A DNA stretch of 64,000 nt from Puffinus mauretanicus (lineage: Eukaryota; Chordata; Aves; Procellariiformes; Procellariidae), in the NCBI GenBank assembly GCA_023333565.1, contig JAJKFH010001512.1, positions 1 through 64,000 of the forward strand, read 5' to 3'. Of this stretch, positions 54,641 through 64,000 are shown piece by piece; within the stretch, counting starts at the first letter, position 1, and each line of letters starts with the position of its first letter. The position numbers were made by a program, and so were the translations under genes. The notes under the pieces are model-generated. The model did no database searches and was not told the origin of the DNA. It saw only the letters and a list, made by a program, of their open reading frames with translations.

Positions 54641-57600
54641 GCACCCACTGCCTCCCGCATTTTGGGGCCAAAACCACCTGTTTCAGGGTTTGGTGGGGTT
54701 TTTTTGTTGCAGAGCAGAGAGCACCGGCCCGATGGCCGCAGCGGGAGCCCTTGGCTGCGGTAACGCCGCGGCTTCCTGGCAGGCGGCAGGAAAAATAAAC
54801 ACCATAAAAAAAAAAAATGGAACATCCCCATAACCCGAGGTGACCGGCCGCGGCGTCGCAGCCGTGTGGGCAGGGAGGACGAGCCCCAGCCCCAGCGAGG
54901 GTGTTCCCGTTCACCCCTTTCCCGGGGATTTGGGGTGAAGCAGGAGCCGTGGGGCAGAAGAAGGGGCGAGGTGGCACTTCGGTGCCTGGAGGGGGTCGGG
55001 GCTGGCTGAGACACCCCTCCGAGCTCTGCTGTCCAGTGATTTGTTATTAATTTACTCATTTGCTTCTGCTTCAGGAGCTGTGGAGCTGGCCAGGGATGGG
55101 AGCAGGTCGGGTTTTATTCCAGGAGCGGTGAAATTGTCTCATGATGCTGATGATGTGCCTGATGGTGCCGATATCTGTGCTGGAGAGGGGGGGTTTTCCC
55201 TCCTTTGCTTTTGGGGCAGCAGGACTCTGTCCTCTTGTTTTGCCCTTAGTACAGTCCTAAGGGGTGGGCAAACACAAACCTTTGCCAAAGGTCAGTGGTT
55301 GGGTTTTGAGTTAAAATTAAAAAAAACCCAAACATGTTGTAAGCACCAGAAACATCAAATGGTTTTTTAAGGTTAAAAATGTTAAAAACAGCCAAAAGCA
55401 GGGTTGGGATTAAAACCAGCCCAGGGACTGTGCCTGCAATTGGGAAGTGCCCCGGTGCCCGCTCGCTTTTGAGGCTCAGCAGTTCTCAGCTCCAAAATTA
55501 GGTGCTGATCCCTGTCCATGCTCGCTCGGATGCGCCAGGGGCTCGCGTAGGGCCTGATCCTGCGGAGAGGGATGGGTGCGTAGCGCAGCGCTGCTCCTCT
55601 CCGTGCAGCTCGTCCTGCGCTGAACCCGTTATGGGATTAATCCCTAAATCGCACGGCGGGGTGCAGAGGTCCCATGGGACGCGTAGCAAGAGCTGATCTG
55701 CGGAGATAGAGAGGGCAGCGAATATTGCTGGGCTCCAGCCTTTCCTCCCTGCGCCTCTTCGGGGCAGAAGGACCCTGAGGATGGCTGGAGGTATTGCCGA
55801 GGGGGAAGAAAACTTCGAGATTTTGGGGATAAACTACCCTGGGAAATTGTTCTCGTGGTGAGCCCGGCAGCTCACCGCTTTTATCGGGCATATTTTGACC
55901 CTCATCCCAAATTCAGTTTGTTTAAGCCTTTACGTTTGATGCAATTAATGAGCAAATACCTGTTTTATTTTCTGTTTCAATATTCAGGCTTTGCATAATG
56001 TTAGGAAGCGCGGCCGCTTTTCTTTTATTTTGGAGGGAGTCCCTTTTTTGCAGAAGGTGGACGGACGCGCTCCCGGGAAGCAGCCGCCGGGTGAGTCATC
56101 TCCGCGCAGAAATAGCTCTGCTGGGAGCGGTGACACGGTCCTGCAGGGATTCCATTTCTCCCTACCCCGGATGGAGCCGGCTGCTCCATCCCACGCCGCT
56201 AGCAGTGTGCCCACGGGCACCGCCGGCTCCTGGCTGGATTTAACGGGCTAATTCAGGGCTGGGAGATTTGCTAAGTATTTTTTTCTCATCTCCGCTCCCC
56301 TCCTGCGCGGGGCAGAGTCGGGGTTTGAGGGGGCAGCTGCCAGACCCCACAGCTCAGCCTGCTTGTCTTTAGCTGGAGAGGACGAGCGCTGGTTTATTAA
56401 GAGTCGCTCCCAACGCTGGTATCTCCCTTTTCTGTATTGTAAGGGGAAAACAGCCCGTGGGGGAAGGAGGTGATTTGCCCAACAGCCCCCGGAGGCCGGT
56501 GGTGAGAAGTCCCATCCCGGACCTTTATTCACTAAATAATGCTTAGATTTTAATTTCTGCTTTGCGTAAAAGCAATGCACATTTTGATAGAGGCAATAGC
56601 AGTGTTGGGGACGGCTGAGAGCAGAAGGCAGCTCTTACAGAAGGGTGGCAGGGATGCTCCAATTTCCTCCTGGTAGATGGGGACAGCAATTGTCCAAGCT
56701 GACTTCACGGATTTCCTTAGAAATCCCATAGAAAACGGTCCGGTGGCCTCTCTTCTCCCCCGCGACGGGGAAGCTGCTGTCAGGGCGCTTGGCTCAGAGC
56801 CCTGGGCCGGGAGAGGCTCTGGGCAGCAGCGGTGGCAGCAGGGACACCGGGGCAAGGAGCCTGGCGGAGCAACTGATTTGGTTTTCCAGCTCTTGGGAAG
56901 AGCTGGATTTATCCCCCCTGGGGCTATTGGTGTCCACGGTGCTTCAGGGAGAGCAAAGTGATGCCTGGGAGGTGGGGAGGGGAGGCAAGAGCTCACAGGG
57001 AGCTCCGCTGAGGACAAGTTAACGTCAGACCAGGGTGGCTGATGCTGCTTCCAACCTCGTGCTGGTCTTGAAGGAAGCAGAGCTAAAATAAGCCAAAAGA
57101 GACCAAACTGGCTTTTCCCCAGCTCATAGGTCAGTTTTTTATGTGCGTTACAAAACGTTAATTCAGGAGAGGTGGCTAGAGGGAAGGTGTTTGGGGAACC
57201 TCCGCTGAAAAGTGCTGAAGGGACTATAGATTGCGTGGAGGTTGCTGTTCAGGTCTGTGTTTGACCTAATCTGCCCGAAATTCAAGATGTGTGCTGTCAG
57301 CCTTTCCTGTTTTGCAAAATGCAAAAATCTTGAGCCTAGAAGAGCTTTTTGAGGGGCGGGTGAGCTCCCCGTGTCCACGTCGTCCCTTACAGCTACCCAT
57401 ATCGGTGTCCACGGGGCTAACCAGCCGTTCCAGGGCTCTTTCCCTGTGCCGCTGCATCGTACCGCAACGTCTCCTTAAGGCTTAGACCCAAATTATTTTC
57501 TCACCGCTGGCAGCTCTTTAGAATAGAATGACAAAAATTACAATTACTCCTTCATGTTGAGTCTTTTTTTTCCGTTTCTTTTGGTTTGGATCTGAAAATC

Positions 57601-58586
57601 GTGGTGGCTAATCCCACTCCCAGGCTGGCTGTAGCATTATTTGGCTTCAAATGATGTCTGTAAATAAACGTCAGCTTTTGATGCATATGCTGGATGCTTC
57701 TCCGAAGAAATAACTAGGGTTTGGTTTGAAGGTTTCACAAAAAGTCGCTTTTACAAGATTTCAACCCAGGGTTTAATTTGGAGCGTCCGCTTCCTTTTGC
57801 AGTACGCCACCTTTGAGTTGCAGTTGTGGTTTATTATTTTAGCAGAGTCATGAATCGCATTTGTGCTCAGAATAGTTTGATGCTGGGTTTCAAACCAGAC
57901 CTTCAGCTGAAAAACTCTTCCTGTTGTCATGCTGATGACAAAAAAATCATTGAAATCCTCCTAGCCCCAGCTAAGCCAAGCTACTGGTGCCCAGTTAAAA
58001 TTTCCCAGTGTGTTATTCCTCCCACTAATCATCCGACTGAGTTTCCAGCCGGGTTTGGCTGCAAGTTGGTTTTTTTGAGGTTTCCCATCGCTCTGCTTTG
58101 ATCGCTGTGGACCACAAGAGGTCGGCAAAATTCAGGAGACGTGACCTGGGCTCTGCCTTCGCTCTGGGGCAGCAGACTGGCACATCCTCACCGGAGCTGC
58201 CTGGGCACCTGGTTTCATTCCAGGATAATTAGTCCATTAAAAGAAACACCCCAAAACTAATTATACTGGAAGAAAATCAGGGCAATTTTGGAACAGGGCA
58301 TGTGTTGCTGGGGTTTATTGCCGAGTCGTTCTGCTGGCTGCTTTCACGTGCGGCAAAGCCCGGGTGCTCGGAGGAATTAAGAGGGATCAGAAGCATTAAA
58401 CGGGCTCTGCCCGCTCACCCTGCTCTCCGGAGACTCCTCTAATTCCTCTGTTCCTGGTACGAAAGGTCCCGAGCTTGGGACTTCGCTGCAGGACGTAGAA
58501 CCCGGCCGTGCCGTGCTGTGCCCGAAGGTGGCAGCTGGGGAAGACCCAAGCCATTAATCAAACTCCCCCTTCTTTGTGGTTTGCAG
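54641..58586. other. GC-rich region upstream of PHOSPHO1
   Basis: No exon or known element seen. It probably contains PHOSPHO1 regulatory DNA, or the intron of a transcript from the 53.5-54.6 kb island. Confidence 0.5.
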
Positions 58587-58658
58587 CCAGGAGAGCAGCC
58601 CGGCAAGCCCTAAGCGCTGCCTTCAGCGACGCGCTGCCTGCAGAGTGATGGTCTTAAA
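58587..58658 (+). other. PHOSPHO1: PHOSPHO1 5'UTR, possibly starting at a splice acceptor
   Basis: A pyrimidine-rich tract and TTTGCAG end at 58586, so the exon with the start codon may itself be internal. Alternatively transcription starts nearby. It contains an upstream ATG at 58648 in strong context. Confidence 0.45.
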
Positions 58659-58662
58659 ATGA
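58648..58662 (+). promoter_or_regulatory. Mini-uORF overlapping the PHOSPHO1 start
   Basis: ATGGTCTTAAAATGA: four codons whose TGA overlaps the PHOSPHO1 ATG by two bases. The upstream ATG has G at -3 and G at +4, so ribosomes would probably use it and then reinitiate. Confidence 0.5.
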
Positions 58663-58703
58663 AAAGGTGCTGTGAGGGCGTCGGGCTGCCATGCCTGTTT
58701 AAG
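58659..58703 (+). CDS. PHOSPHO1: PHOSPHO1 first coding exon (15 codons)
   Basis: Encodes [15 protein letters not shown], followed by donor AAG|GTCAGT. Phase 0 joins exactly to [11 protein letters not shown] in the next exon. Confidence 0.88.
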
Positions 58704-60300
58704 GTCAGTGCCATTCTCACCCGTCTTACCCTCTCTGAACGGGGCTGTCCCCTCTCTTCTCAAGGTCAGGGAGCAGGAATCGGGTCCCCATCCTGCAAAC
58801 CTTTGGCCGCAGGCGGCACGGGAGCAGCCGGGAGGTGAGCGGGTGCTGCTGGGGCCATCGTGGCTTTAGCCGAGGGGAACGGGTGGGCACCGGGAGGCTG
58901 GGCTGGGGCTCACCGGCTTTGCACCGTGTTGGCAAAGTGGGTTTATTTTGGTTTTAGAGCAGGGCAGGAGGCGGCTCTGAGTTATCCCAGGCTTTTCAGG
59001 AGCCAGCAGAGCCCAATCCAGGGGGAAACTGCCTCCAGGTGATGGAGCAAAAATCAACCTGCAAAATCTTTTCCTCTGTCGGGAAGAGCCAGACTTGGCA
59101 GCAACAGGGGTCTGCAGGGACACAAACCCCTTTTCAGAGGTGGGACAGGAGCAGGTTGGGGGTGAACCCCCCCCCCAGGGACTCTCCCTGCACAAAACAC
59201 CCCGAGGCCCGTGCTGTCCCCACGTCCCTTGGGAGGACGTGCGCGGCGGTAGCTCGGCACAGTGATCGCCTTGACTGCAGGAACGGGATTAGCGGTGACA
59301 AAATGATCTCTTTATAGGCAGGATAAAGGCTTTAGGGCTGGGGCTGAGGTATGTCAGGGGGGGATTAGCCCCCCCCAAGCCCGGCTGGGCTAATAAGCTG
59401 CCTGGGGGTAAGGTAGCCAAGGAGCATCGCTCTGCGGGGGTGGCAGCCTCTTGCTGCTGTGGTTGCCACCATCGCTGTGCCAGGGCCGAAGCAAAGTGCT
59501 TTGAACTAACGGCTGGGCGTTATCCTTCCACCTCGCAGGGTGTTGGTATGGCCAGCCCCCGGCCTCCCAAATACCTCCTCATCTTCGATTTTGATGAGAC
59601 CATCATCAATGAGAACAGCGATGACTCCATCGTCCGGGCGGCGCCGGGGCAGGCGCTTCCGGAGCACATCCGACAGACCTTCCGCGAGGGTTTCTACAAC
59701 GAGTACATGCAGCGTGTCCTGGCGTACATGGGGGACCAGGGGGTCAAGATGGGGGACTTCAAGACAGTCTATGAGAACATCCCCCTGTCCCCCGGCATGC
59801 CGGACCTCTTCCAGTTCCTCTCCAAGAACCACGAGCTCTTCGAGATCATCCTCATCTCCGATGCCAACATGTTCGGCATCGAATGCAATCTGAGGGCAGC
59901 CGGTTTCTACTCCCTCTTCCGCAAGATCTTCAGCAACCCATCCGGCTTTGACAAGAGGGGGTACTTCACCTTGGGGCCCTACCACAGCCACAAGTGCCTT
60001 GACTGCCCGGCCAACATGTGCAAACGCAAAATCCTAACGGAGTACCTGGCGGAGAGAGCCCAGGAGGAGGTGGAGTTCGAGAGGGTCTTCTACGTGGGAG
60101 ATGGTGCCAATGACTTCTGCCCTTCCGTGACTTTGACTTCAGCTGATGTGGCTTTCCCACGGAAGGGCTACCCCATGCACCGGATGACCCAAGAGATGGA
60201 GAAGAAGCAGCCTGGAGCCTTCCAGGCCACTGTCGTCCCCTGGGAGTCGGCTGCAGAGGTCGCCCGTTATCTCCAGGAGGTCCTCAAGAAGAAGTGCTGA
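58659..60300 (+). CDS. PHOSPHO1: Phosphoethanolamine/phosphocholine phosphatase
   Basis: Join of 58659-58703 and 59539-60300, 268 residues, the length of the chicken protein. PHOSPHO1 is a soluble HAD-superfamily phosphatase of matrix vesicles. It releases phosphate from phosphoethanolamine and phosphocholine to start skeletal mineralisation. Motif I is FDFDETI with nucleophile Asp32 and acid/base Asp34; motif II is LISDAN (Asp123); motif III is GDGANDF with Asp203. These numbers coincide with human PHOSPHO1, confirming the start [12 protein letters not shown], which aligns without gaps to human MSGCFPVSGLRC. Upstream of the main exon no in-frame ATG exists, only a GTG at 59440 before the acceptor, so the frame there is intronic. 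Met19 (59548) is an alternative shorter start. GC-rich third positions contrast with ZNF652 and suit its GC-rich setting. Confidence 0.97.
58704..59538 (+). other. PHOSPHO1: PHOSPHO1 intron, nothing seen
   Basis: 835-base GC-rich intron ending in CCACCTCGCAG. No further feature. Confidence 0.8.
59539..60300 (+). CDS. PHOSPHO1: PHOSPHO1 main coding exon with all HAD motifs
   Basis: Encodes residues 16-268 and the stop TGA, including every catalytic motif. PANMCKRK and [10 protein letters not shown] are PHOSPHO-family signatures. Confidence 0.98.
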   Translation, partial: GVGMASPRPPKYLLIFDFDETIINENSDDSIVRAAPGQALPEHIRQTFREGFYNEYMQRVLAYMGDQGVKMGDFKTVYENIPLSPGMPDLFQFLSKNHELFEIILISDANMFGIECNLRAAGFYSLFRKIFSNPSGFDKRGYFTLGPYHSHKCLDCPANMCKRKILTEYLAERAQEEVEFERVFYVGDGANDFCPSVTLTSADVAFPRKGYPMHRMTQEMEKKQPGAFQATVVPWESAAEVARYLQEVLKKKC

Positions 60301-60458
60301 GGATGGCTCAGAAGAGACTTGCACACTATAAGCGGCTGGGAAGGGAGAAGCCTGGGGGGGTCACGCCCTGTACCCCACGCTCATCGGCACTGCTCGCTCA
60401 GCCCCCGCTCCTGGGTTGCTTTCCTGCCTTTCCTCTCCAAGCTCCTTTCTCCCCGGTG

Positions 60459-60464
60459 ATTAAA
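60459..60464 (+). terminator. PHOSPHO1: Candidate PHOSPHO1 poly(A) signal ATTAAA
   Basis: Common variant hexamer 159 bases after the stop. A second ATTAAA at 61589 would give a 1.3-kb 3'UTR. Confidence 0.4.
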
Positions 60465-61597
60465 GCACTTTCTCTAGGTCCCCCCTTCTCCTGCCCCCGC
60501 CACGTTGAGATGAAGCCTTCTCTATGCAGCTCGGACATCTACTCCAGCGTGGGTGTTTGCCAACACTAACGGTGATTTTTTTTTTGTTGGGGTGTTTTTT
60601 TTTCTTTCCCTTTTGACTTCACAAGAGCAATTTGTAAAAGACCAGAAGCCGGCTCCCTGCGGGCTGGGCCCTGCACATGCTTCCTCCTGCCTTCATCCCC
60701 CTCGCCTGCCCGACCTCCGCCGGCCACGCCAGGAGCTGCGTGCTGTTGCCTTGAACCTGATGCTCGAGGGCTCCTTGCCTCTTCGTGAGGCCACTGGAAA
60801 TTTAATCTGGGAAATTTGTGCTTGCCCTCTGCACCCTGCCTGGGCAGGGCAGCCCCTGGCTCAGCTGCTGAGCCTTGCGATGGAGTTAATTGTCCCTTGA
60901 GACTTTATTCTCTGAAAAAAAAAACATGACACGAGGAACAGGAAACCTTTTGGAAAGGTGGTACCTTGGAAAAAAACCCACTTGCCCAGGGCACGGGCAC
61001 GGTGACTGCATCCCGCTGCGGGGAGGAGGCCCTGCCCTTGCCTTCCACTTCCATCCCCTGCTTCTGCTTCCAGGGCAAAACGTCCCCCATGTCCCTAGGG
61101 CGGACAGGTTCCTCCTCGCCCCGAGCCGTTACCGGTTGTCTGCTGGTGTTTGCTGGATCGTATCGACTCCCCTCTTATCCCGGGGGGGGGACATTTCCCT
61201 CCTGACCTGGTCGAGAGGTGCTGAGCCTCCCCCGGGGAGGTGTGGTGCTGTAGCACTTCTGGCATCGGGTCCCCGGAGACCAAACCCCCCTCCCCGTGCC
61301 TCCTTGCCCCGCTGCAGTATTAATTGCCCCTTCTAATTGCACTCTGCAGGGGGGACCTACAGTATTTGCTGCTCTCTGGTGTTGGCTTCTCCTGGATTTA
61401 TCCGCAGCCTTACCGGCCCCCGAGGGTGGCTCGTCGCTCCTCCAAAGCGTAGAAACCCTGACAGCAAACCTGAGCAGTAAGGAAATAACCAAAGCAGCCC
61501 TGAGTTGTTCCTCCTCTATTTCATTTCCCCCTTCTGTGTTCTTCCTCCTCTGGAGCCTGTTCAACTGTGTGGAACTTAAAGCCATGGAATTAAAAAA

Positions 61598-61632
61598 ATA
61601 CATATATATGTATATAGATATATATCTATATA
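61598..61632. repeat. Two adjacent AT-rich palindromes
   Basis: ATACATATATATGTAT (61598-61613) is a perfect 16-base palindrome. The next 22 bases, 61611-61632, centred on AGATATATATCT, form another. They are cruciform-prone. Confidence 0.8.
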
Positions 61633-62033
61633 TTACAGATGATACACAAGTTGTTTGTATCCAGGACATAAACCTGGGTGTGAAACGGCTCTCTGAGTGG
61701 CACGTACGTGTTGTTTCTCTTCCTCGGGCTGGTGAAGGGGGGACAGCGTTGGACGGGGAGCAGCAGAGCGGGGCCAGGCTACAAGCGATGCCGTGGGGAC
61801 CCCTTTGGTGGAGGATCGGGCCCTTCTCATCCCCCTCTGCATCTCAAGCGGATGGGGACGGCGGGCAGGTTCCCTGAGGCCACGGCCGGGTGCTGCTGTC
61901 CTTGTCCCTGTGGGCGCTCGGCCCCGTCTCCTGTATCTGCGCTTTGGTCCTGCGGGGCCCGGAGCGTCACCGGCATCAGCCCACGGGACCGACGTGGCAC
62001 CCGCCGCGTTCCCATCGGCTGAGAGCTGCGGTG

Positions 62034-62088
62034 TCCCGGTGCTAAACCTTCCCGGTGCTAAACCTTCCCGGTGCTAAACCTTCCCGGC
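62034..62088. repeat. 16-base tandem repeat, about 3.4 copies
   Basis: Unit GCTAAACCTTCCCGGT starts at 62041, 62057 and 62073 (last base changed in the third), preceded by a partial copy. Confidence 0.9.
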
Positions 62089-62357
62089 ATCAAGAGCAGC
62101 CAGCGCTGCTGTCATTAAACACATAAAGAAAAGGAAGATGGGAGAGGGGCCGGGCAGGGGGATGCTCTGGGTGCTGGAGGCTGCCAGGGTGCAGCGGTGC
62201 ACCCGCTCTGGCTGCCCACGCGAGGGCTGAGCTGTGCAAAGCCAAAATTCAAAGCCGAAGCGCAGCCCTGTCCCAGCAGGAGCAGGATGCGGCCGATCGG
62301 GGTGGGTGATCGGGGGTGGGGGATGCAAGGGGGGGGGGGGCTGCCTGCCCTCGGTGC

Positions 62358-62518
62358 TCAGAAGGGCTCCACGTAATTGCCGGGGAAGAAACCCGCTTCC
62401 TCGCCCATGACGCCCTCGCACCAGCCGTCCGAGTACCGCCGCGTGACGAAGAGGAGGGCGCCGGGCTGGAAGGAGAGCTCGTTGTCCTTCTGCCGCGTGT
62501 AGGGGTAGAGGGCCACCA
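62358..62518 (-). CDS. ABI3: ABI3 last coding exon: SH3 domain
   Basis: Acceptor CTCTCGCAG on the minus strand. It encodes VALYPYTRQKDNELSF to PGNYVEPF and TGA, nearly the whole SH3 fold. The terminal PF differs from human PSC. Confidence 0.97.
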
Positions 62519-63943
62519 CTGCGAGAGGAGGGAGAGGGGCCATGGAGCCCGGCAAGGCCACCGCAGGGGACAGGCCACCGCCGGGAAGGGCGGGAGGGGG
62601 GGACGTGAGCAGACCACGGCGTCGCTCGCCATCCCAGCCCCGGGCAATGCCGGGGCAGAGTTGGCCCCTCAGTGCCGTGGTTGTGGGCAGGGGCTCAACC
62701 AAAAGCACCACGGCAAAGAGATCGGGGGGGATCTGGGGATCCACCGTACCTTTCTCCAGGTAGCTCTCCGGGACCCAAGGGGGGTCTTCTGCAGCGGGCG
62801 GTGGCGGTGGGGCCAAATCCTCAAAGTTGGGCAAAGCTGACGGTGGTGGCGGCGGCAGCTCGAGGTCAACGGGGGCTGCAAAACCCCCACAAAATCAGTG
62901 GGGGGTGAAGGGCTCCATGGGGAGCAGAGGCCACATGCAGCCCCCACCTCCCCACTAACCCCCCCATGCTGAGCATCCCCGGACCACCGAGCACTCACCG
63001 GGGGGCATGAGGTCCGGCGGGGACACGGCCAGGTCCCCCGGCGGTGGCAGGTCCCCGGGGAGAGGCGGGGGCGGTGGGACGGCAGCCGCAGGCGGTGGGG
63101 ATGGCCCCGGCAGGGAGGGGAGCGGCGGCGGTGCGGGGACGCCTTCACCGGGGGCTGCTGGGGCTCCGCTCGAGCTGAGGGTGGAGGAGTGGCGGTGTCG
63201 GGGTGGGGGGGGCCAGGCTGGGGGGCTGGCTCTGCCCCCCCCCTCTTTGAACACAGACACTTGCCCCATGCCAGAATGGGGTGCCACTTGCTGCAGTCAC
63301 TGTGGGCAGGGTACCCCGGCATCTGTGTGTATACCCCATACAAGCCCTTTCCCCACTCTGTGCCTCAGTTTCCCCATCGGGTACCTTCTCCGTAATGGGA
63401 TTTTGCTCTAGAAATAAGCACTGCCCAGGGCAGCAAATCTCCCGCTCCCAAAACCCGTATTTTTCATCAAAACCCCTTTGCAGCAGAACCTCCCCTGAGC
63501 AGCGGGGTGACGGTGGCTGCCTCGGGCTCTCCCGACCCCCCCAGGCCCTCCCGACCCCCCGGGCAGCGCCGGTACCTGACAGATATCAGCGAGGAGGTGG
63601 AGGAGGCCGCGGAGAGCTTGCCCTCGGGAACCACAGGGGGCTGGATGGGCTCGGGGACGCGGGTGCTTCTCCTGCGGGCAGAGCAGCCGCTGACCCCCCA
63701 GTCCCGCCAGCGGCTCGGCACAGGGATGGGGATGGGACCCCGATGGCAGCAGCGTTGGGCGAGCCCATGGTGCACCTCATGGCTCTGTCCCCGCCATCGT
63801 CACCCGCTCGGTGATGCAGAACAGCAAAGCCGCTGCACCCATCCCCACCCGCAGCCTCACCCCAGGGTGCCTGCAGCCTGCGCCGCCGACTTGATCCCCT
63901 TCCGAGCCAGGGTGCCCGTGCGGGACAGCTGGGTGCTGTGGTC
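62358..63943 (-). CDS. ABI3: ABI family member 3 (NESH), C-terminal part (partial)
   Basis: Complement of the join 62358-62518, 62750-62875, 62999-63174, 63576-63671 and 63861-63943 (213 residues seen; human total 366). ABI3 is an adaptor of the WAVE/SCAR actin-regulatory complex, acting at the cell edge, and is high in blood and microglial cells in mammals. In order: the tail of the Abi homology region (STQLSRTGTLARKGIK), the conserved EPIQPPVVPEGKLSAASS, a Ser-rich linker, long proline runs, and a C-terminal SH3 domain (ALYPY, DNELSF, GWCEG, FFPGNYVEPF). DPPWVPESYLEKV before the SH3 and TRRYSDGWCEG favour ABI3 over ABI1/ABI2. The N-terminal half lies right of the window. Introns of 123-401 bases are unusually compact. 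Confidence 0.96.
62750..62875 (-). CDS. ABI3: ABI3 coding exon: proline-rich segment before SH3
   Basis: Encodes PVDLELPPPPPSALPNFEDL, a second Pro run and DPPWVPESYLEK; donor GAGAAAG|GTACGG, acceptor GGTTTTGCAG. Confidence 0.94.
62999..63174 (-). CDS. ABI3: ABI3 coding exon: main proline-rich region
   Basis: 58 codons plus split ends, over one third Pro (PAPPPLPSLPGP, AVPPPPPLPGDL). Donor CCCCG|GTGAGT is strong. The acceptor CACCCTCAG is chosen because it keeps phase with the Ser-rich exon before it; the frame is open farther upstream. Confidence 0.85.
63175..63575 (-). other. ABI3: ABI3 intron between the EPIQ and proline-rich exons
   Basis: 401-base intron. Its distal part stays open in the frame of the next exon, so an alternative upstream acceptor cannot be ruled out. 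Confidence 0.7.
63576..63671 (-). CDS. ABI3: ABI3 coding exon: conserved EPIQPPVVPEG segment
   Basis: 31 codons plus split ends (RSTRVPEPIQ to SSLISV). Acceptor TGCCCGCAG, donor GTCAG|GTACCG. Matches human PPRIPEPVHLPVVPDG in position. Confidence 0.93.
63861..63943 (-). CDS. ABI3: ABI3 coding exon: end of Abi homology region
   Basis: 27 codons plus two bases (DHSTQLSRTG to QAAGTL). Acceptor GTGCCCACAG, donor CTGGG|GTGAGG. Sequence 63944-64000 is intron; earlier exons are outside the window. Confidence 0.92.
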
Positions 63944-64000
63944 CTGTGGGCACAGGGAGACACAGAGACGCAATGGGTGAGGGCAGCCGCAGCTGCCCCA

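Larger units (their letters stand above)
60301..62357. other. Convergent 3' region of PHOSPHO1 and ABI3
   Basis: Holds the 3'UTRs of both genes. Candidate + strand signals for PHOSPHO1 are ATTAAA at 60459-60464 and 61589-61594. The clearest minus-strand AATAAA for ABI3 is at 60903-60908. If the distal ones are used, the two mRNAs overlap. AT palindromes and a 16-base tandem repeat lie in between. No other gene is visible. Confidence 0.5.

Noticed and set aside
53657..54763. 368-codon open frame, plus strand
   Set aside because: Runs through the GGTACC minisatellite; the repeated peptide is a by-product of the repeat, and other frames on both strands are equally open.
58521..58535. CTCF-like CCCGAAGGTGGCAGC upstream of PHOSPHO1
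   Set aside because: Two mismatches to the core consensus in GC-rich DNA; too weak to annotate.
59440..59538. N-terminal extension of the PHOSPHO1 main exon
   Set aside because: Begins at GTG, not ATG, and ends at a clear acceptor; the exon at 58659-58703 gives the orthologue N-terminus and restores the conserved numbering D32/D203.
63175..63287. Upstream extension of the ABI3 proline-rich exon
   Set aside because: The frame is open, but a stop lies just beyond 63287 and only the acceptor at 63175-63177 has a good pyrimidine tract and matches the split Ser phase.

Overview
This is a stretch of avian nuclear genome. It holds four protein-coding genes in the conserved vertebrate order PHB1 > ZNF652 > PHOSPHO1 > < ABI3 (human 17q21 synteny). 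A bird source is supported by a CR1-type LINE fragment, by very short ABI3 introns, and by PHOSPHO1 being a 268-residue protein of chicken type. The species cannot be fixed from the sequence. All four genes are intron-containing. Exon borders were set by matching reading phase, GT/AG sites and recalled orthologue proteins; no database search was run.

Layout. 1-4.9 kb: 3' part of PHB1 (prohibitin 1, mitochondrial inner-membrane scaffold), + strand, cut by the left window edge inside an exon of which only 8 bases remain. 4.9-15.4 kb: intergenic, no convincing gene, one perfect CTCF-like motif. 15.4-16.95 kb: large CpG island, the likely ZNF652 promoter and first non-coding exon, with two NRF1-type palindromes, alternating CG tracts and antisense splice-donor motifs. 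16.5-42.8 kb: ZNF652, a nine-finger transcriptional repressor, + strand: a roughly 16-kb first intron, five coding exons (609 codons of protein) and a 3'UTR of roughly 2.4 kb. 42.8-53.5 kb: AT-rich intergenic DNA with the CR1 fragment and a small hairpin. 53.5-54.6 kb: a second CpG island with CCAAT/TTTAAA spacing, a donor and a degenerate GGTACC-rich minisatellite, possibly a distal PHOSPHO1 or lncRNA promoter. 58.6-60.3 kb: PHOSPHO1, + strand, two coding exons. 62.4-64.0 kb: ABI3, - strand, last five coding exons, running off the right edge.

The genes are unrelated in function: mitochondrial scaffold, zinc-finger repressor, matrix-vesicle phosphatase for bone mineralisation, and WAVE-complex adaptor. 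They are a conserved syntenic block, not an operon. I found no radically new system. The observations most worth following are regulatory: a spliced upstream ORF and chained exon-2 upstream ORFs in ZNF652, an ATGA-overlapping mini-uORF at the PHOSPHO1 start, possible divergent antisense transcription at the ZNF652 island, the 53.5-54.6 kb island, and AT palindromes between the convergent PHOSPHO1 and ABI3 3' ends.
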